Part shown: positions 1-8,695 of the stretch, one piece after another
Layout of the letters: every line of letters starts with the position of its first letter
Numbering within the stretch: position 1 is the stretch's first letter
Assembly: GCA_049514215.1 (NCBI GenBank)
Contig: JBEKVI010000006.1
Span: forward strand, 96,618 to 160,617
DNA length: 64,000 nucleotides
Reading direction: 5' to 3'
DNA from: BOG-994 sp049514215
Lineage (GTDB): Bacteria; Pseudomonadota; Gammaproteobacteria; Burkholderiales; Burkholderiaceae_D
The notes under the pieces: model-generated
Told to the model about the DNA's origin: nothing
The model's input: only the letters and a program-made list of their open reading frames with translations
The model's database searches: none
Position numbers and translations under genes: made by a program

Positions 1-112
1 GATTGTTCCACGGAATACTGGTATCGGCGGCCGGCCCGGATGGCTCACCGGCAAGCCAGGTCAGAGAAAGCGCTTCGCGATTGTCCGCGAACAGCTGCAG
101 GATGGTGCTCAA
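1..112 (-). CDS. hprK: HPr kinase/phosphorylase HprK, N-terminal fragment
   Basis: Partial gene running off the left edge; only about 37 codons are visible. The minus-strand frame just after ptsN reads STLSTILQLFADNREALSLT and continues with WLAG, matching the usual HprK N-terminus (a QxLFxDNxxxLxLxWxAG pattern). HprK phosphorylates or dephosphorylates HPr on serine; in proteobacteria it belongs to the PTS-Ntr system. The Walker motif and catalytic domain lie outside the window. The start is uncertain: I used a TTG at 112, since no ATG is seen in this frame, and the true start could overlap the end of ptsN. ptsN-hprK is the normal order in Betaproteobacteria and Xanthomonadales. Confidence 0.65.
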   Translation of the reverse strand, partial: MSTILQLFADNREALSLTWLAGEPSGPAADTSIPWNN

Positions 113-132
113 GGTGGAGGAGGGGCGGGCAA

Positions 133-603
133 CTAGGCTGCGGGACGGATCGGTTCCCAATTGACCAGCATCTGATGCACCGACCCGGGATCTGGCGCGG
201 CGGCGAGGGCATCCCGAAAGGCTGGGTCGGAGAGCATCTGGGCAAGTTCCGAAAGAATTTCGAGGTGGGCCTGGGTCGCCTGTTCAGGGACGAGCAGGAA
301 GATGAGGATCGACACCGGCTTGCCGTCGGGAGCGTCGAAAGGAATCGATTCCGCGAGCCGGATGAAAGCAGCCACCGGCTCCCTTAGACCTTTGATGCGA
401 CCATGGGGAATGGCGACGCCTTGACCGAGGCCAGTCGAACCGAGCCGCTCACGGGCAAAAAGATTGTCGAAGACTTTGCTGCGCGCGATTCCCTGATGAT
501 TCTCAAAGAGCAGACCGGCTTGTTCGAACACGCGTTTCTTGCTCGAAGCTGAGAGATCCAACACGACGTTGGTCGGAGGGAGCAGCTTGCTAATGAGATT
601 CAT
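133..603 (-). CDS. ptsN: PTS IIA-like nitrogen regulatory protein PtsN (EIIA-Ntr)
   Basis: A 156-residue single-domain EIIA of the mannitol/fructose type. The phospho-acceptor is His67 in the GVAIPHGRIKGL motif, and the NILIF-like core strand appears as VSILIFLLVPE. In the PTS-Ntr cascade (PtsP, NPr, PtsN) the protein receives phosphate and regulates potassium transport, sigma-54-related functions and envelope stress rather than sugar uptake. Length is normal for the family (about 150). It lies downstream of rpoN and hpf in the same direction, the classic setting, and just ahead of hprK. A 180-base gap with a hairpin separates it from hpf, so it may also have its own promoter. Confidence 0.95.
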   Translation of the reverse strand: MNLISKLLPPTNVVLDLSASSKKRVFEQAGLLFENHQGIARSKVFDNLFARERLGSTGLGQGVAIPHGRIKGLREPVAAFIRLAESIPFDAPDGKPVSILIFLLVPEQATQAHLEILSELAQMLSDPAFRDALAAAPDPGSVHQMLVNWEPIRPAA

Positions 604-749
604 GGAGAGTTATTGGCGCGACCCCGGGTCGAAACCTGCCGAACCCAAGGCGGCGCACCATCACGATCAGGGAGGGCGATTATATCTCCAAGATTAGCCG
701 GATGACAGGCAATCGCGCTGCGTTGCAGCAGCTTTGACATTTCGCGAAT

Positions 750-769
750 CGGGACCCGCTCCGGTCCCG
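750..769. terminator. Hairpin between hpf and ptsN
   Basis: A perfect 7-bp stem (CGGGACC / GGTCCCG) with a 6-base loop lies in the 180-base gap after hpf. No clear U-run follows on the minus strand, so it may be a partial terminator or an mRNA processing/stability hairpin that adjusts ptsN-hprK expression relative to rpoN-hpf. Confidence 0.35.
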
Positions 770-783
770 GAACGCCGTCCGCG

Positions 784-1104
784 CTAGGCCAGTACCTGGC
801 GTTTGAGCGCCCCGCCGGGACGCGATCGAAGGCATTCCTTATGTTTGATCACTTGGCGATCCAATTTGTCGATAAGACAGTCGATGGCCGCGTAGAGATC
901 TGGCTGGATGGCCTCGCAGTGAATGTCTTTTCCCCGTAGATGGAGGTTGATTTCTGCCTTTTGCTGGAGTTTGTCCACCGATAACAGCACCGTAACGTCG
1001 ATGACGTGATCGAAATGCCTTTTGATTCGAGACAACTTGTTTAAAGCGTATTCGCGAATCGAAGGGGTAATTTCGAGATGGTGTCCGCTGATGGTGAGAT
1101 TCAT
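784..1104 (-). CDS. hpf: Ribosome hibernation promoting factor HPF, short form
   Basis: A 106-residue protein of the YhbH/RaiA family, starting MNLTISGHHLEITPSIREYA, the typical opening strand and helix. It binds the 30S decoding region in stationary phase and promotes 100S ribosome dimers. The length fits the short form; the C-terminal dimerisation domain of long HPF is absent. The ATG at 1104 has a strong ribosome binding site (AAAGGAG, seven bases ahead). It follows rpoN by about 80 bases in the conserved rpoN-hpf-ptsN order. The tail after residue 95 is basic, as expected for an RNA-binding protein. Confidence 0.95.
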   Translation of the reverse strand: MNLTISGHHLEITPSIREYALNKLSRIKRHFDHVIDVTVLLSVDKLQQKAEINLHLRGKDIHCEAIQPDLYAAIDCLIDKLDRQVIKHKECLRSRPGGALKRQVLA

Positions 1105-1184
1105 TACGAAGGCTCCTTTTGCAGAACGGCGGTGGCACAGCGTGTGGCAGAGGTTGGGCGCAAATGACGCGCTGCAACATGCCC

Positions 1185-2699
1185 TTAGAGGGATTTACGC
1201 AGACTAACGGGAGGGATACGGAGGGCTTCGCGGTACTTGGCGATGGTGCGACGGGCCACGACGATGCCTTGTTCCCCTAGCATCTCTGCGATCTTGCTGT
1301 CGGAGAGTGGTTTTTTGGGGTCTTCAGCTCCTATGAGTTGACGGATAAGGGCACGGATGGCGGTACTTGAGGCCGCTCCCCCGGCCTCGGTGGCAACATG
1401 GCTACCGAAAAAGTACTTGAGTTCGAAGGTCCCCATCGGACTGAGCATGTACTTTTGCGTCGTCACCCGGGACACGGTGGACTCGTGTAATCCTAGTGTA
1501 TCTGCGATTTCACGCAACACAAGGGGGCGCATCGCTACTTCGCCGTGGGTGAAGAAATTCCGTTGCCTTTCAACAATTGCCTCGGACACCCGCAAGATGG
1601 TGTCGAAGCGTTGCTGAACGTTTTTGATCAGCCAACGCGCTTCCTGCAGTCGCGCTGCGAGCGAGGCGGCCTGCTCGGTGCCACGATGTTCCCGTAGGAT
1701 CTGCGCATACATGCGATTGATTCGCAGCTGGGGCATGACATCCGGATTCAGAGTCGCGCGCCACGCCCCCTTGACCTTTCGGACGATGACGTCAGGAACG
1801 ACGTACTGGACATCGTCGGCGAGGAAGGCTCGTCCGGGAAAAGGGGTCAGATTGCGGATGAGGCTGTGGGCGGCGCGCAGCGCATTGTCGTCACAGCGCA
1901 ACAGGCGCTTGAGCTTCGTAAAATCGTGTGCGGCCAAGAGCTCCAAATGCTCGCGCACGATGGCCACGGCGAGTTCCCGGGTGCCACGGTCGGCCCGCAT
2001 CGCTGCGTTGCCAGCCTCGGGCCGCAGTTGCAACGCGAGGCACTCCGATGCATTACGTGCTCCTACCCCAGGTGGATCAAAGCTCTGGATGAGATTGAGG
2101 GCCATGGTCAATTCCTCTGCCTCAACCTCGAGTTGCGTAGGAAGAAACTCGGCGATTTCCTCAAGGGGTTGACGCAGGTAACCGTCCTCGTCGATCGCCT
2201 CGATCAAGACGCTCACCAGGGCATGGTCACGGCGCGAAAGCTTGGTCACCGAGAGCTGAGCAAGGAGGTGGTCGCGAAGCGAAGTTGGGACGGCCGCGAG
2301 TTGCGGCATCTCCATTTCGTCGTCTGAGGACGCGTTTCGACGGCCCCCATCGGACGAGGACCAGTCGGACCCAAAGTCCCTCTCCGAGGCCAGGTTACCT
2401 TCACCCGTGCCAGCCTCAGCCGAGGGACCTTCCGATTCGTCCTGACCGCGCCCGTCTGCGGCTTCGGAGACGGGGGCGTCCGATTCGTAGCGTTCACTTT
2501 TTAAGGTTCCGTCGCCGCTTAACCGTAGCGAGTTCGTGAACGGGTCATCGGCACGCTCCAGCAGTGGGTTCTCCGTCAGAACCTGTTCAATTTCTTGATT
2601 GAGTTCGAGAGTGGACAGCTGCAAGAGCCGAATGGACTGTTGCAGCTGTGGAGTGAGGGCCAGGTGCTGTGAAAGCTTGAGCTGGAGCACCTGTTTCAT
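1185..2699 (-). CDS. rpoN: RNA polymerase sigma-54 factor RpoN
   Basis: A 504-residue sigma-54. Region I is the glutamine/leucine-rich start (MKQVLQLKLSQHLALTPQLQ) that contacts enhancer-binding ATPases. It is followed by an acidic, low-complexity region II at about residues 55-130, the core-binding domain, the helix-turn-helix (LHESTVSRVTTQKYM), and the diagnostic RpoN box ARRTIAKYRE near the C-terminus that reads the -24 element. Length is normal (about 480-500). It starts 24 bases downstream of lptB, so it is probably co-transcribed with the LPS-transport genes, as in many proteobacteria. No damage is seen. Confidence 0.97.
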   Translation of the reverse strand: MKQVLQLKLSQHLALTPQLQQSIRLLQLSTLELNQEIEQVLTENPLLERADDPFTNSLRLSGDGTLKSERYESDAPVSEAADGRGQDESEGPSAEAGTGEGNLASERDFGSDWSSSDGGRRNASSDDEMEMPQLAAVPTSLRDHLLAQLSVTKLSRRDHALVSVLIEAIDEDGYLRQPLEEIAEFLPTQLEVEAEELTMALNLIQSFDPPGVGARNASECLALQLRPEAGNAAMRADRGTRELAVAIVREHLELLAAHDFTKLKRLLRCDDNALRAAHSLIRNLTPFPGRAFLADDVQYVVPDVIVRKVKGAWRATLNPDVMPQLRINRMYAQILREHRGTEQAASLAARLQEARWLIKNVQQRFDTILRVSEAIVERQRNFFTHGEVAMRPLVLREIADTLGLHESTVSRVTTQKYMLSPMGTFELKYFFGSHVATEAGGAASSTAIRALIRQLIGAEDPKKPLSDSKIAEMLGEQGIVVARRTIAKYREALRIPPVSLRKSL

Positions 2700-2723
2700 G
2701 TTCGGATCACCGCCCCAACCTGG

Positions 2724-3524
2724 TTACATGCGAAAGTGCTCGCCGAGGTACACGCGGCGGACACTTTCATTGCGGACGATCTCGTCTGGCCGGCCGGCTG
2801 CGAGCACCTCGCCGGCGTTGATGATGTAGGCGTGGTCACAGATCCCAAGGGTCTCGCGGACGTTGTGATCGGTGATCAGGACCCCGATGGAGCGCGCCTT
2901 CAGGAAGCGCACGATGCGCTGAATCTCGATGACCGCGATGGGATCGATCCCCGCGAAAGGCTCATCGAGAAGAATGAAGCGCGGGGAAGTGGCGAGCGAG
3001 CGGGCGATCTCGACCCGACGGCGCTCGCCTCCGGAAAGGGACAAGGCGCTGTTAGTGCGGATATTCTGAATCTGAAGGTCGTCGAGGAGCGCATCCATGC
3101 GCTCCTCGATGGCGGACTCAGTCAATCGTTTGCCGTTGCTATCCCATTGCAGTTCAAGAACGGCGCGGATGTTTTCTTCGACGCTGAGCTGTCGAAAAAC
3201 GGAGGCCTCCTGGGGCAGGTAGGACAGGCCAAGTCGGGCGCGCCGATGAATCGGCAACCGCGTGACAACGGCGTCGTCTAACGTAATCTGTCCGGCGTCG
3301 GCTCCAACGAGGCCGACGATCATATAGAAACAGGTGGTCTTGCCAGCGCCGTTAGGGCCGAGCAGACCGACAACTTCTCCACTGCGCACTTCCAACGAGA
3401 CGTCTTTGACCACGGTGCGTGTCCCATAGGACTTGCGCAGGTTCGCGGCGGCCAGCGTGCTATTTAGGTGAAGTGCGCCGGCCGCAGGCGACATCACGAC
3501 TGTGGCAGGTTCAGGTTTATTCAT
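2724..3524 (-). CDS. lptB: LPS export ABC ATPase LptB
   Basis: A 266-residue cytoplasmic ATPase that powers LptB2FGC extraction of LPS from the inner membrane. Walker A is GPNGAGKT (residues 56-63), the signature is LSGGE (163-167), and Walker B is FILLDE (183-188), followed by the D-loop AGIDP. The body matches the roughly 240-residue family. The first 20 or so residues (proline/alanine-rich) are extra and could reflect an upstream start choice; a start nearer residue 11 (Met) is possible. The start overlaps the end of lptA by 8 bases, implying translational coupling. lptF/lptG are not in this window, as usual. Confidence 0.96.
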   Translation of the reverse strand: MNKPEPATVVMSPAAGALHLNSTLAAANLRKSYGTRTVVKDVSLEVRSGEVVGLLGPNGAGKTTCFYMIVGLVGADAGQITLDDAVVTRLPIHRRARLGLSYLPQEASVFRQLSVEENIRAVLELQWDSNGKRLTESAIEERMDALLDDLQIQNIRTNSALSLSGGERRRVEIARSLATSPRFILLDEPFAGIDPIAVIEIQRIVRFLKARSIGVLITDHNVRETLGICDHAYIINAGEVLAAGRPDEIVRNESVRRVYLGEHFRM

Positions 3525-4254
3525 CAGGCTTCGTCTGCAGCTGAAGCGACGGCTTTAGGGGCTCCGTCGGATCAGTCTTCGCTGGAGTGGCGCTCGTCGA
3601 TCCGCTCGAAGATCCACTCGGCTGCGAGGAAGGCGTCGTCGTGGGCGGGACGGGTGAGCCTTTGGACGCCGCCGGCGCATTGGGTCCGGTCGGAGTGTTA
3701 CTGGTCTTGGCGGGAGCGAACAGGGCATGAGCGCGCTCCGCACTCGGCCCTGACTGGACAACGTACTGCTCGGTCGTACTGTTGTACTGGACCATATCCC
3801 CGCGAATTTCGTCCTGTATCACGCCGCCATCGAGTCGTCTGACCACGGCCTTCACGAAGATTTTGGCGAGATCGGCTTTCTCATCATATTCGAGTCGCTC
3901 CCCTTCCCCCTCGATGTACTGGTCGGGATATCCTTCGCGCTTCTGATGGAAATACACGAGTTTGCCTGGGGCATCCATGGTCGCGGTGCCGTAGTCATAG
4001 TTCTCCGGATCGCGGCGCACCACGAGCTTGTCGCAGCGGATCAGTATCGTTCCCTTGGTCAGGATGACATGGCCCGTGAAGACATAGATCTGGTGCAGGT
4101 CATCGAACTCGGAGCTGTCGTAGTCGATGTGCGTGGGCTTGTCATGGTCGGCCTTCTCCGCGAAGGCGGGCCTGCCGCCGCCGACGGTGAGCAGAAGTGC
4201 ACTAAGCGCAAGAATGGTCTGGCGAAGCCAGGAACGGCGCGCCCGGGCGATCAT
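3517..4254 (-). CDS. lptA: LPS transport periplasmic protein LptA
   Basis: A 245-residue OstA-type beta-jellyroll protein that forms the periplasmic bridge for LPS between LptC and LptD. The signal peptide is residues 1-32 (basic start, LILALSALLL-type core, ending near AFA). The OstA domain follows (for example HIDYDSSEFDDLHQIYVFTG then a GHVILTKG strand) to about residue 175. The last 65 or so residues are an unusual Pro/Ser/Thr/Gly-rich tail absent from E. coli LptA (185 residues). The gene overlaps lptC by 4 bases at its start and lptB by 8 at its end. Recognition is firm; the role of the tail is unknown. Confidence 0.93.
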   Translation of the reverse strand: MIARARRSWLRQTILALSALLLTVGGGRPAFAEKADHDKPTHIDYDSSEFDDLHQIYVFTGHVILTKGTILIRCDKLVVRRDPENYDYGTATMDAPGKLVYFHQKREGYPDQYIEGEGERLEYDEKADLAKIFVKAVVRRLDGGVIQDEIRGDMVQYNSTTEQYVVQSGPSAERAHALFAPAKTSNTPTGPNAPAASKGSPVPPTTTPSSQPSGSSSGSTSATPAKTDPTEPLKPSLQLQTKPDE

Positions 4255-4871
4255 GGTCCAACCTTGGCTGCGGAAGGTTTCGCGGACTTATGCATCTGTG
4301 GCTCAAATATGGCCTCGCCGCGGGCACGCACGCCTTCGTTCATTTTGATCGTGCGATTGGTATTGTCAAATACCAGGGTCTGCGAGACGATCCGCGAACC
4401 TCCTTGCTCGATCAAGAAGGGCTGATTGCTCTTGGCGATGTCTTCTTCCGGATAGACCTCAAGGTACGTGCCGCTGGCCCTCAGTTCGGGATTGTTGGCT
4501 GTTGCCGCACGCGTGATGAGCACCCCGCCCTTTAGCGTCACCTGCTCGGCGTCACTGGTCACGTTGCCTGAATTCGCCCGCATGTGTACCGTCGGGCTGT
4601 CGGGTCTTGCGCTCGTGATCTCCGGATTGGTCAACACCGTCGAGTCATCGTCCGCAAAATGGGTCATCCGTGCCGAGTTCACGCTGTAGAGGGCGTTGCC
4701 CTTGTCATCCATGCGCGTGAGATTGAAGTTCTCCGCGAAATAGTCGATCTGATGACCCGCGCGGCGGGGCACCGGGTCAGAAAGCCGGGCGCGTTCGGCA
4801 AGCCAGTAAGAACCGGCAGCGAGCGAACTGAGCAAGACGAGGGAGCCCACGAGGGTGCCGCGATCGCGCAT
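4251..4871 (-). CDS. lptC: LPS export system protein LptC
   Basis: A 206-residue inner-membrane anchored protein: one N-terminal transmembrane helix (about residues 8-25), then a periplasmic LptC/YrbK beta-jellyroll domain with the typical IDYFAENFNLTRMD and ELRASGTYLEVYPEE stretches. It passes LPS from LptB2FG to LptA. Length is near the family norm (about 190). The start codon lies 3 bases after the kdsC stop and the end overlaps lptA by 4 bases, so kdsC-lptC-lptA-lptB form one translationally coupled unit. Confidence 0.93.
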   Translation of the reverse strand: MRDRGTLVGSLVLLSSLAAGSYWLAERARLSDPVPRRAGHQIDYFAENFNLTRMDDKGNALYSVNSARMTHFADDDSTVLTNPEITSARPDSPTVHMRANSGNVTSDAEQVTLKGGVLITRAATANNPELRASGTYLEVYPEEDIAKSNQPFLIEQGGSRIVSQTLVFDNTNRTIKMNEGVRARGEAIFEPQMHKSAKPSAAKVGP

Positions 4872-4874
4872 GGG

Positions 4875-5420
4875 TTACTCCAGAAATCGGGCCATGAGGC
4901 CCTCAAGCTTGCCCTGCGCGCTTAGGATCAGTTCGGCGACTTCTCGTGCCGCACCGTGGCCTCCAGCGCGCGAGCTCATCCAGTGGGCATGCGCTGCCAC
5001 TGTGTTCGCAGCATGCGGCACAGTCGCGGCGAAACCGACTCGGCGCATCACCGGGATGTCCATGACATCGTCACCCATAAAGCCCGTTTCGCGGGGCGAC
5101 TTGCGGACCTGGCGCAGGAGGGTATCCAATGCCACACGCTTGTCCTCCACGCCCTCCATCACGCGCTCGATTCCCAAGTCGGCAGCGCGCCTTTGCACTG
5201 CCTTCGATTTTCGGCCGGAGATGATGGCCACCGTGATGCCCACCTGCTTTAGCCAAATCAAGCCCTGGCCATCGAGGACGTGAAAGACCTTGGTGGTCTC
5301 GCCGTCGCCCCCATAGTGTAGGCTGCCATCGGTGAGCACCCCATCGACATCGAAAATCATCACCTCCAGCGGTGCCAGGCGCTGCAGAAGTGTGGGGGCG
5401 CGCTCTTCGCTAGCGAGCAT
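4875..5420 (-). CDS. kdsC: 3-deoxy-D-manno-octulosonate 8-phosphate phosphatase KdsC
   Basis: A 181-residue HAD-superfamily phosphatase (C0 type, no cap). Motif I is DVDGVLTDG with nucleophile Asp24 and acid/base Asp26, motif II lies in AIISGRKS, and motif IV is MGDDVMDIPVM. It removes phosphate from Kdo-8-P in LPS inner-core synthesis, forming a homotetramer in the cytoplasm. Its ATG overlaps the last base of kdsD, so the two Kdo-pathway enzymes (isomerase then phosphatase) are coupled. Length and motifs are normal. Confidence 0.96.
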   Translation of the reverse strand: MLASEERAPTLLQRLAPLEVMIFDVDGVLTDGSLHYGGDGETTKVFHVLDGQGLIWLKQVGITVAIISGRKSKAVQRRAADLGIERVMEGVEDKRVALDTLLRQVRKSPRETGFMGDDVMDIPVMRRVGFAATVPHAANTVAAHAHWMSSRAGGHGAAREVAELILSAQGKLEGLMARFLE

Positions 5421-6451
5421 TAAATGACCTTTGAGTTCGTAAGATCGTGGATGTGCAAAGCGCCTACCAAGGCGCCCTTGGAATCCACGACCAGAAGCTG
5501 GTTGATACGGTAACGCTCCATGACCTCGGCCGCCTCGGCGGCAAGCCGGTCCGGACCTATTCTGTGGGGACGGGAATGCATGACATCCCCCACCATGATA
5601 TTCGAGAGGTTCTGGGTCTTTTCCAAGAGGCGACGCAGGTCACCATCAGTGAAGATTCCGACGAGTTCTCCCTGGGTACCCAGAACCGCAGTCATCGCCA
5701 TGGCCTTGCGTGTGATCTCAAGGAGGGCTTCGGACAAGGACGCTGATCGGGGTATCGTGGGCACGGCGCTGCCGACCCGCATGATGTCGGACACGCGCGT
5801 AAGTAGGCGTCTTCCAAGCGTCCCGCCGGGATGCGAACGCGCGAAATCCTCCGGGCCAAAGCCGCGCAAATCCAGAAGTGTCACCGCTAGCGCGTCGCCC
5901 ATGGCCAAGGCGGCTGTCGTGCTCGCCGTGGGCGCCAGATTCAGGGGGCAGGCTTCCTTGTCGACGCCGGCATCGAGGTGGACGTCGGCAATCTGGGCCA
6001 AGGTTGAATCGCTGTTGCCCGTAATCGCGATCAGTTTGGCCCCTTGCCGCTTTAATACCGGCAGGATCGTCAGCATTTCCGCCGACTCCCCGGAATTCGA
6101 TAGCGCGATGAAAACGTCATCCCGCGTCACCATACCCAGATCCCCGTGGCTCGCCTCACCTGCATGGACGAAAAATGCCGGCGTTCCGGTGCTCGCGAAG
6201 GTCGATGCGATTTTGTGGGCGATGTGCCCTGACTTCCCCACGCCGCTGACGACCACTCGGCCACGGCACGCCATCAGGAGATGAATGGCTGCGTGAAAGC
6301 TGGCGTCCAGGCGCTTGGCAAGGGCCCAGACGGCCTGGGCCTCGATCTCGAACACCTCTCGGGCAAACGCGAGGACACGCTCCGGATCCGACGGACTCGT
6401 CGGCGACTCGGTAGAGTCCTGAAGTGATGAATGGGGATGCGCGGAGACCAT
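5420..6451 (-). CDS. kdsD: D-arabinose-5-phosphate isomerase KdsD
   Basis: A 343-residue enzyme converting ribulose-5-P to arabinose-5-P, the first step to Kdo. It has an SIS sugar-isomerase domain (about residues 45-185, with VVVSGVGKSGHIA and ALSNSGESAEM) and a tandem CBS pair (about 215-343). First gene of the kdsDC-lptCAB-rpoN-hpf-ptsN-hprK run and divergent from the Kef-type antiporter. The ATG at 6451 sits only 6 bases from a TATACT hexamer (6463-6458), which would make the message leaderless if that is the -10; a slightly different start is possible, but the protein is intact. Confidence 0.95.
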   Translation of the reverse strand: MVSAHPHSSLQDSTESPTSPSDPERVLAFAREVFEIEAQAVWALAKRLDASFHAAIHLLMACRGRVVVSGVGKSGHIAHKIASTFASTGTPAFFVHAGEASHGDLGMVTRDDVFIALSNSGESAEMLTILPVLKRQGAKLIAITGNSDSTLAQIADVHLDAGVDKEACPLNLAPTASTTAALAMGDALAVTLLDLRGFGPEDFARSHPGGTLGRRLLTRVSDIMRVGSAVPTIPRSASLSEALLEITRKAMAMTAVLGTQGELVGIFTDGDLRRLLEKTQNLSNIMVGDVMHSRPHRIGPDRLAAEAAEVMERYRINQLLVVDSKGALVGALHIHDLTNSKVI

Positions 6452-6457
6452 CGGGCT

Positions 6458-6463
6458 AGTATA
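6458..6463 (-). promoter_or_regulatory. Possible -10 element for the kdsD operon
   Basis: The hexamer TATACT on the minus strand lies 6 bases upstream of the annotated kdsD start in the 100-base divergent gap. If used, transcription would begin at or next to the start codon. No convincing -35 is visible. Confidence 0.3.
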
Positions 6464-6551
6464 ACAAAGGCATAGTTATTGCTTGGCGGGTCCGCCCCGA
6501 CTCCCCCACGGTCACGGGCCTGTCCATCGAATCCTCATAGCGGGAGCCAAG

Positions 6552-8576
6552 ATGAGCACGCTCGAACTGGTCCTACTGTTCCTTTTGGCCGCTGTCGCCG
6601 GCGTGGTCCTGTTTCGCAGCCTGAAGCTTCCCCCCATGCTGGGCTACTTGAGCGTGGGCATCCTGATCGGCCCCCACGCCTTGGGTCTTGCACCCGACTC
6701 CCCGGAGACCCGTCGCCTTGGTGAGTTCGGAGTGGTGTTTCTCATGTTCTCCATCGGCCTCGAATTCAATCTGGCGAAGCTCTGGACCATGCGACGCACG
6801 GTTTTTGGCTTGGGACTGGCCCAGGTCGTCTTGACGATCGTAGCGACAGTAGGCGCCGGCTGGGTTCTGGCCGTATGGCCCGGCGGAAAGGCCGCCTTGC
6901 CTATCGCGACCTGGTTCGCCCTGGGCGCAGCGCTGGCGATGTCCTCGACGGCGATCGTCGTCAAGCTCATGAAAGACCGACTCGAGATCGAGTCGGCGCA
7001 CGGACGAGAGATCGTGGGCGTTCTCCTTTTCCAGGACCTGGCCGTGGTGCTCCTTTTGGTGTTGATTCCAGCCATCTCAGAACCGCCCACCGACCTTGTC
7101 TCCACCCTAGCGCGTGCCGGTCTGAAGGCAGCGGTCTTGCTGGCGTTGCTACTCGTGTTCGGCCAGCGCCTCATGCGTGCGTGGTTCCATATCGTTGCCC
7201 GCCGGCGGTCACAGGAGCTGTTCATGTTGAACATTCTTCTGACCACTCTCGGACTGGCCTGGCTTACGGAACGGGCGGGCCTCTCTCTGGCACTTGGGGC
7301 ATTCGTCGCGGGCATGCTGATCGCCGAGACCGAATACCACCATCAGGTCGAGGAGGACATCAAGCCTTTTCGCGACGTCCTTCTCGGGCTCTTTTTCATC
7401 TCCATTGGGATGCTTTTAAATGTCGGCGTTGTCGCAAACCATCTTGCGCTGGTGGTACTGCTCTTGGTGGGGCCGGTCCTGCTCAAGCTACTTCTCGTGA
7501 CTGCCTTGGCGCGCGCCTTCGGTTGCCCCACCGGAACGGCGATTCGCATCGGTCTCGCCTTGGCCCAGGCGGGGGAGTTTGGCTTCGTGCTGCTGCAACA
7601 GGCCGGTGCATTAGGGATCATCGACCCGTTATTTCTGCAGGCGGTGCTCGCATCGATGCTTCTGTCGATGCTGTGCGCGCCGCTGGCCATCCACTACAGC
7701 GATCGCATCGTGCTGAAAGTGTCGGCAGGGGAATGGCTGCGCCAGTCGGTGGCGTTGACGCAAATCGCCTCGCGCGGGTTAGCGGTGCAAAAGCATGTGA
7801 TCGTGTGCGGCTTCGGACGCAGCGGCCAATCGCTGGCGAAACTGCTTGAGCAGGAGCATATGACCTATCTCGCATTGGATCTGGATCCCGATCGCGTTCG
7901 AGAGGCAGCCGCGGCCGGGGATAACGTCGTCTATGGCGACGCCTCGCGCCGCGAATATCTTCTTGCCGCAGGCATTCATCGAGCCGCGTGCCTGGTCATC
8001 AGTTATGCCGACACGCCTTCGGCTTTGCGCGTACTCGACCACGCGCACGCCCTGCGACCGGACCTGCCCGTGATCGTGCGCACGTTTGACGACACAGATC
8101 TGGATCAACTTCGTGCGGCCGGGGCGAGCGAGGTCGTTCCGGAGATCATCGAGGGCAGTCTGATGCTGGCCACCCACGCGCTACTCCTTCTCGGAATTCC
8201 GGTGTCTCGAGTGGTACGACTGGTACGCCACGTTCGAGAGGAACGCTACAGTCTGCTGCGAGGATTCTTCCATGGGGCGGATGATCCGGCCGGATTGTCG
8301 GAAGCTCTGCAATTGAGGTTACATTCAGTGACGATTCCAGAGGCGGCCTGGTCCGTTGGCAAGTCCCTGGAGGAACTCGCGCTCGATCAGTTGGAGGTGA
8401 CCGTTACGGCTTTGCGTCGCGATGCCGTTCGCACGATGGATCCGCCACCGAAGATGTGCCTTTGCGCTGGCGATTCGCTCGTATTGCGTGGCACGGCTGA
8501 GGCAGTCGAATTGGCCGAGCAATCCCTGCTAGCACCAGGGATCCTTCATTTTCGTCGCGCTCACGGCCCATCCTGA
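6552..8576 (+). CDS. Kef-type monovalent cation:proton antiporter (CPA2 family) with RCK domain
   Basis: A 674-residue inner-membrane antiporter. Residues 1 to about 390 form a CPA2 Na/H-exchanger domain with about 12 hydrophobic segments. Residues ~405-520 form an RCK/TrkA-N Rossmann domain (HVIVCGFGRSGQSLAKLL, a GxGxxG-like nucleotide loop). A TrkA-C domain closes the protein. It resembles KefB/KefC/YbaL, which exchange K+ for H+ under ligand control. I chose the ATG at 6552 (GGGAGCC ahead of it); a TTG in frame at 6483 adds 23 residues of no membrane character. No KefF/KefG partner is adjacent. It lies between the lpt and mla clusters, divergent from kdsD. Confidence 0.88.
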   Translation: MSTLELVLLFLLAAVAGVVLFRSLKLPPMLGYLSVGILIGPHALGLAPDSPETRRLGEFGVVFLMFSIGLEFNLAKLWTMRRTVFGLGLAQVVLTIVATVGAGWVLAVWPGGKAALPIATWFALGAALAMSSTAIVVKLMKDRLEIESAHGREIVGVLLFQDLAVVLLLVLIPAISEPPTDLVSTLARAGLKAAVLLALLLVFGQRLMRAWFHIVARRRSQELFMLNILLTTLGLAWLTERAGLSLALGAFVAGMLIAETEYHHQVEEDIKPFRDVLLGLFFISIGMLLNVGVVANHLALVVLLLVGPVLLKLLLVTALARAFGCPTGTAIRIGLALAQAGEFGFVLLQQAGALGIIDPLFLQAVLASMLLSMLCAPLAIHYSDRIVLKVSAGEWLRQSVALTQIASRGLAVQKHVIVCGFGRSGQSLAKLLEQEHMTYLALDLDPDRVREAAAAGDNVVYGDASRREYLLAAGIHRAACLVISYADTPSALRVLDHAHALRPDLPVIVRTFDDTDLDQLRAAGASEVVPEIIEGSLMLATHALLLLGIPVSRVVRLVRHVREERYSLLRGFFHGADDPAGLSEALQLRLHSVTIPEAAWSVGKSLEELALDQLEVTVTALRRDAVRTMDPPPKMCLCAGDSLVLRGTAEAVELAEQSLLAPGILHFRRAHGPS

Positions 8577-8612
8577 CCGAATGGCGAGTCGATGGTATTT
8601 CGGCGCGCAAGA

Positions 8613-8618
8613 TATAAT
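8613..8618 (+). promoter_or_regulatory. Candidate -10 box of the mla operon
   Basis: A consensus TATAAT stands about 78 bases ahead of the mlaF start, in the gap after the antiporter gene. The -35 region is weak (no TTGACA-like hexamer at 16-18 bases), so activity would depend on an extended leader or an activator. Confidence 0.4.
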
Positions 8619-8695
8619 CCCCTGCTTCCGCGGCGGTCGGGCTTTCCGCGTCCCGACTGAAATAATCAAGAAATTGACCGGCCCCTACCTCGAAC

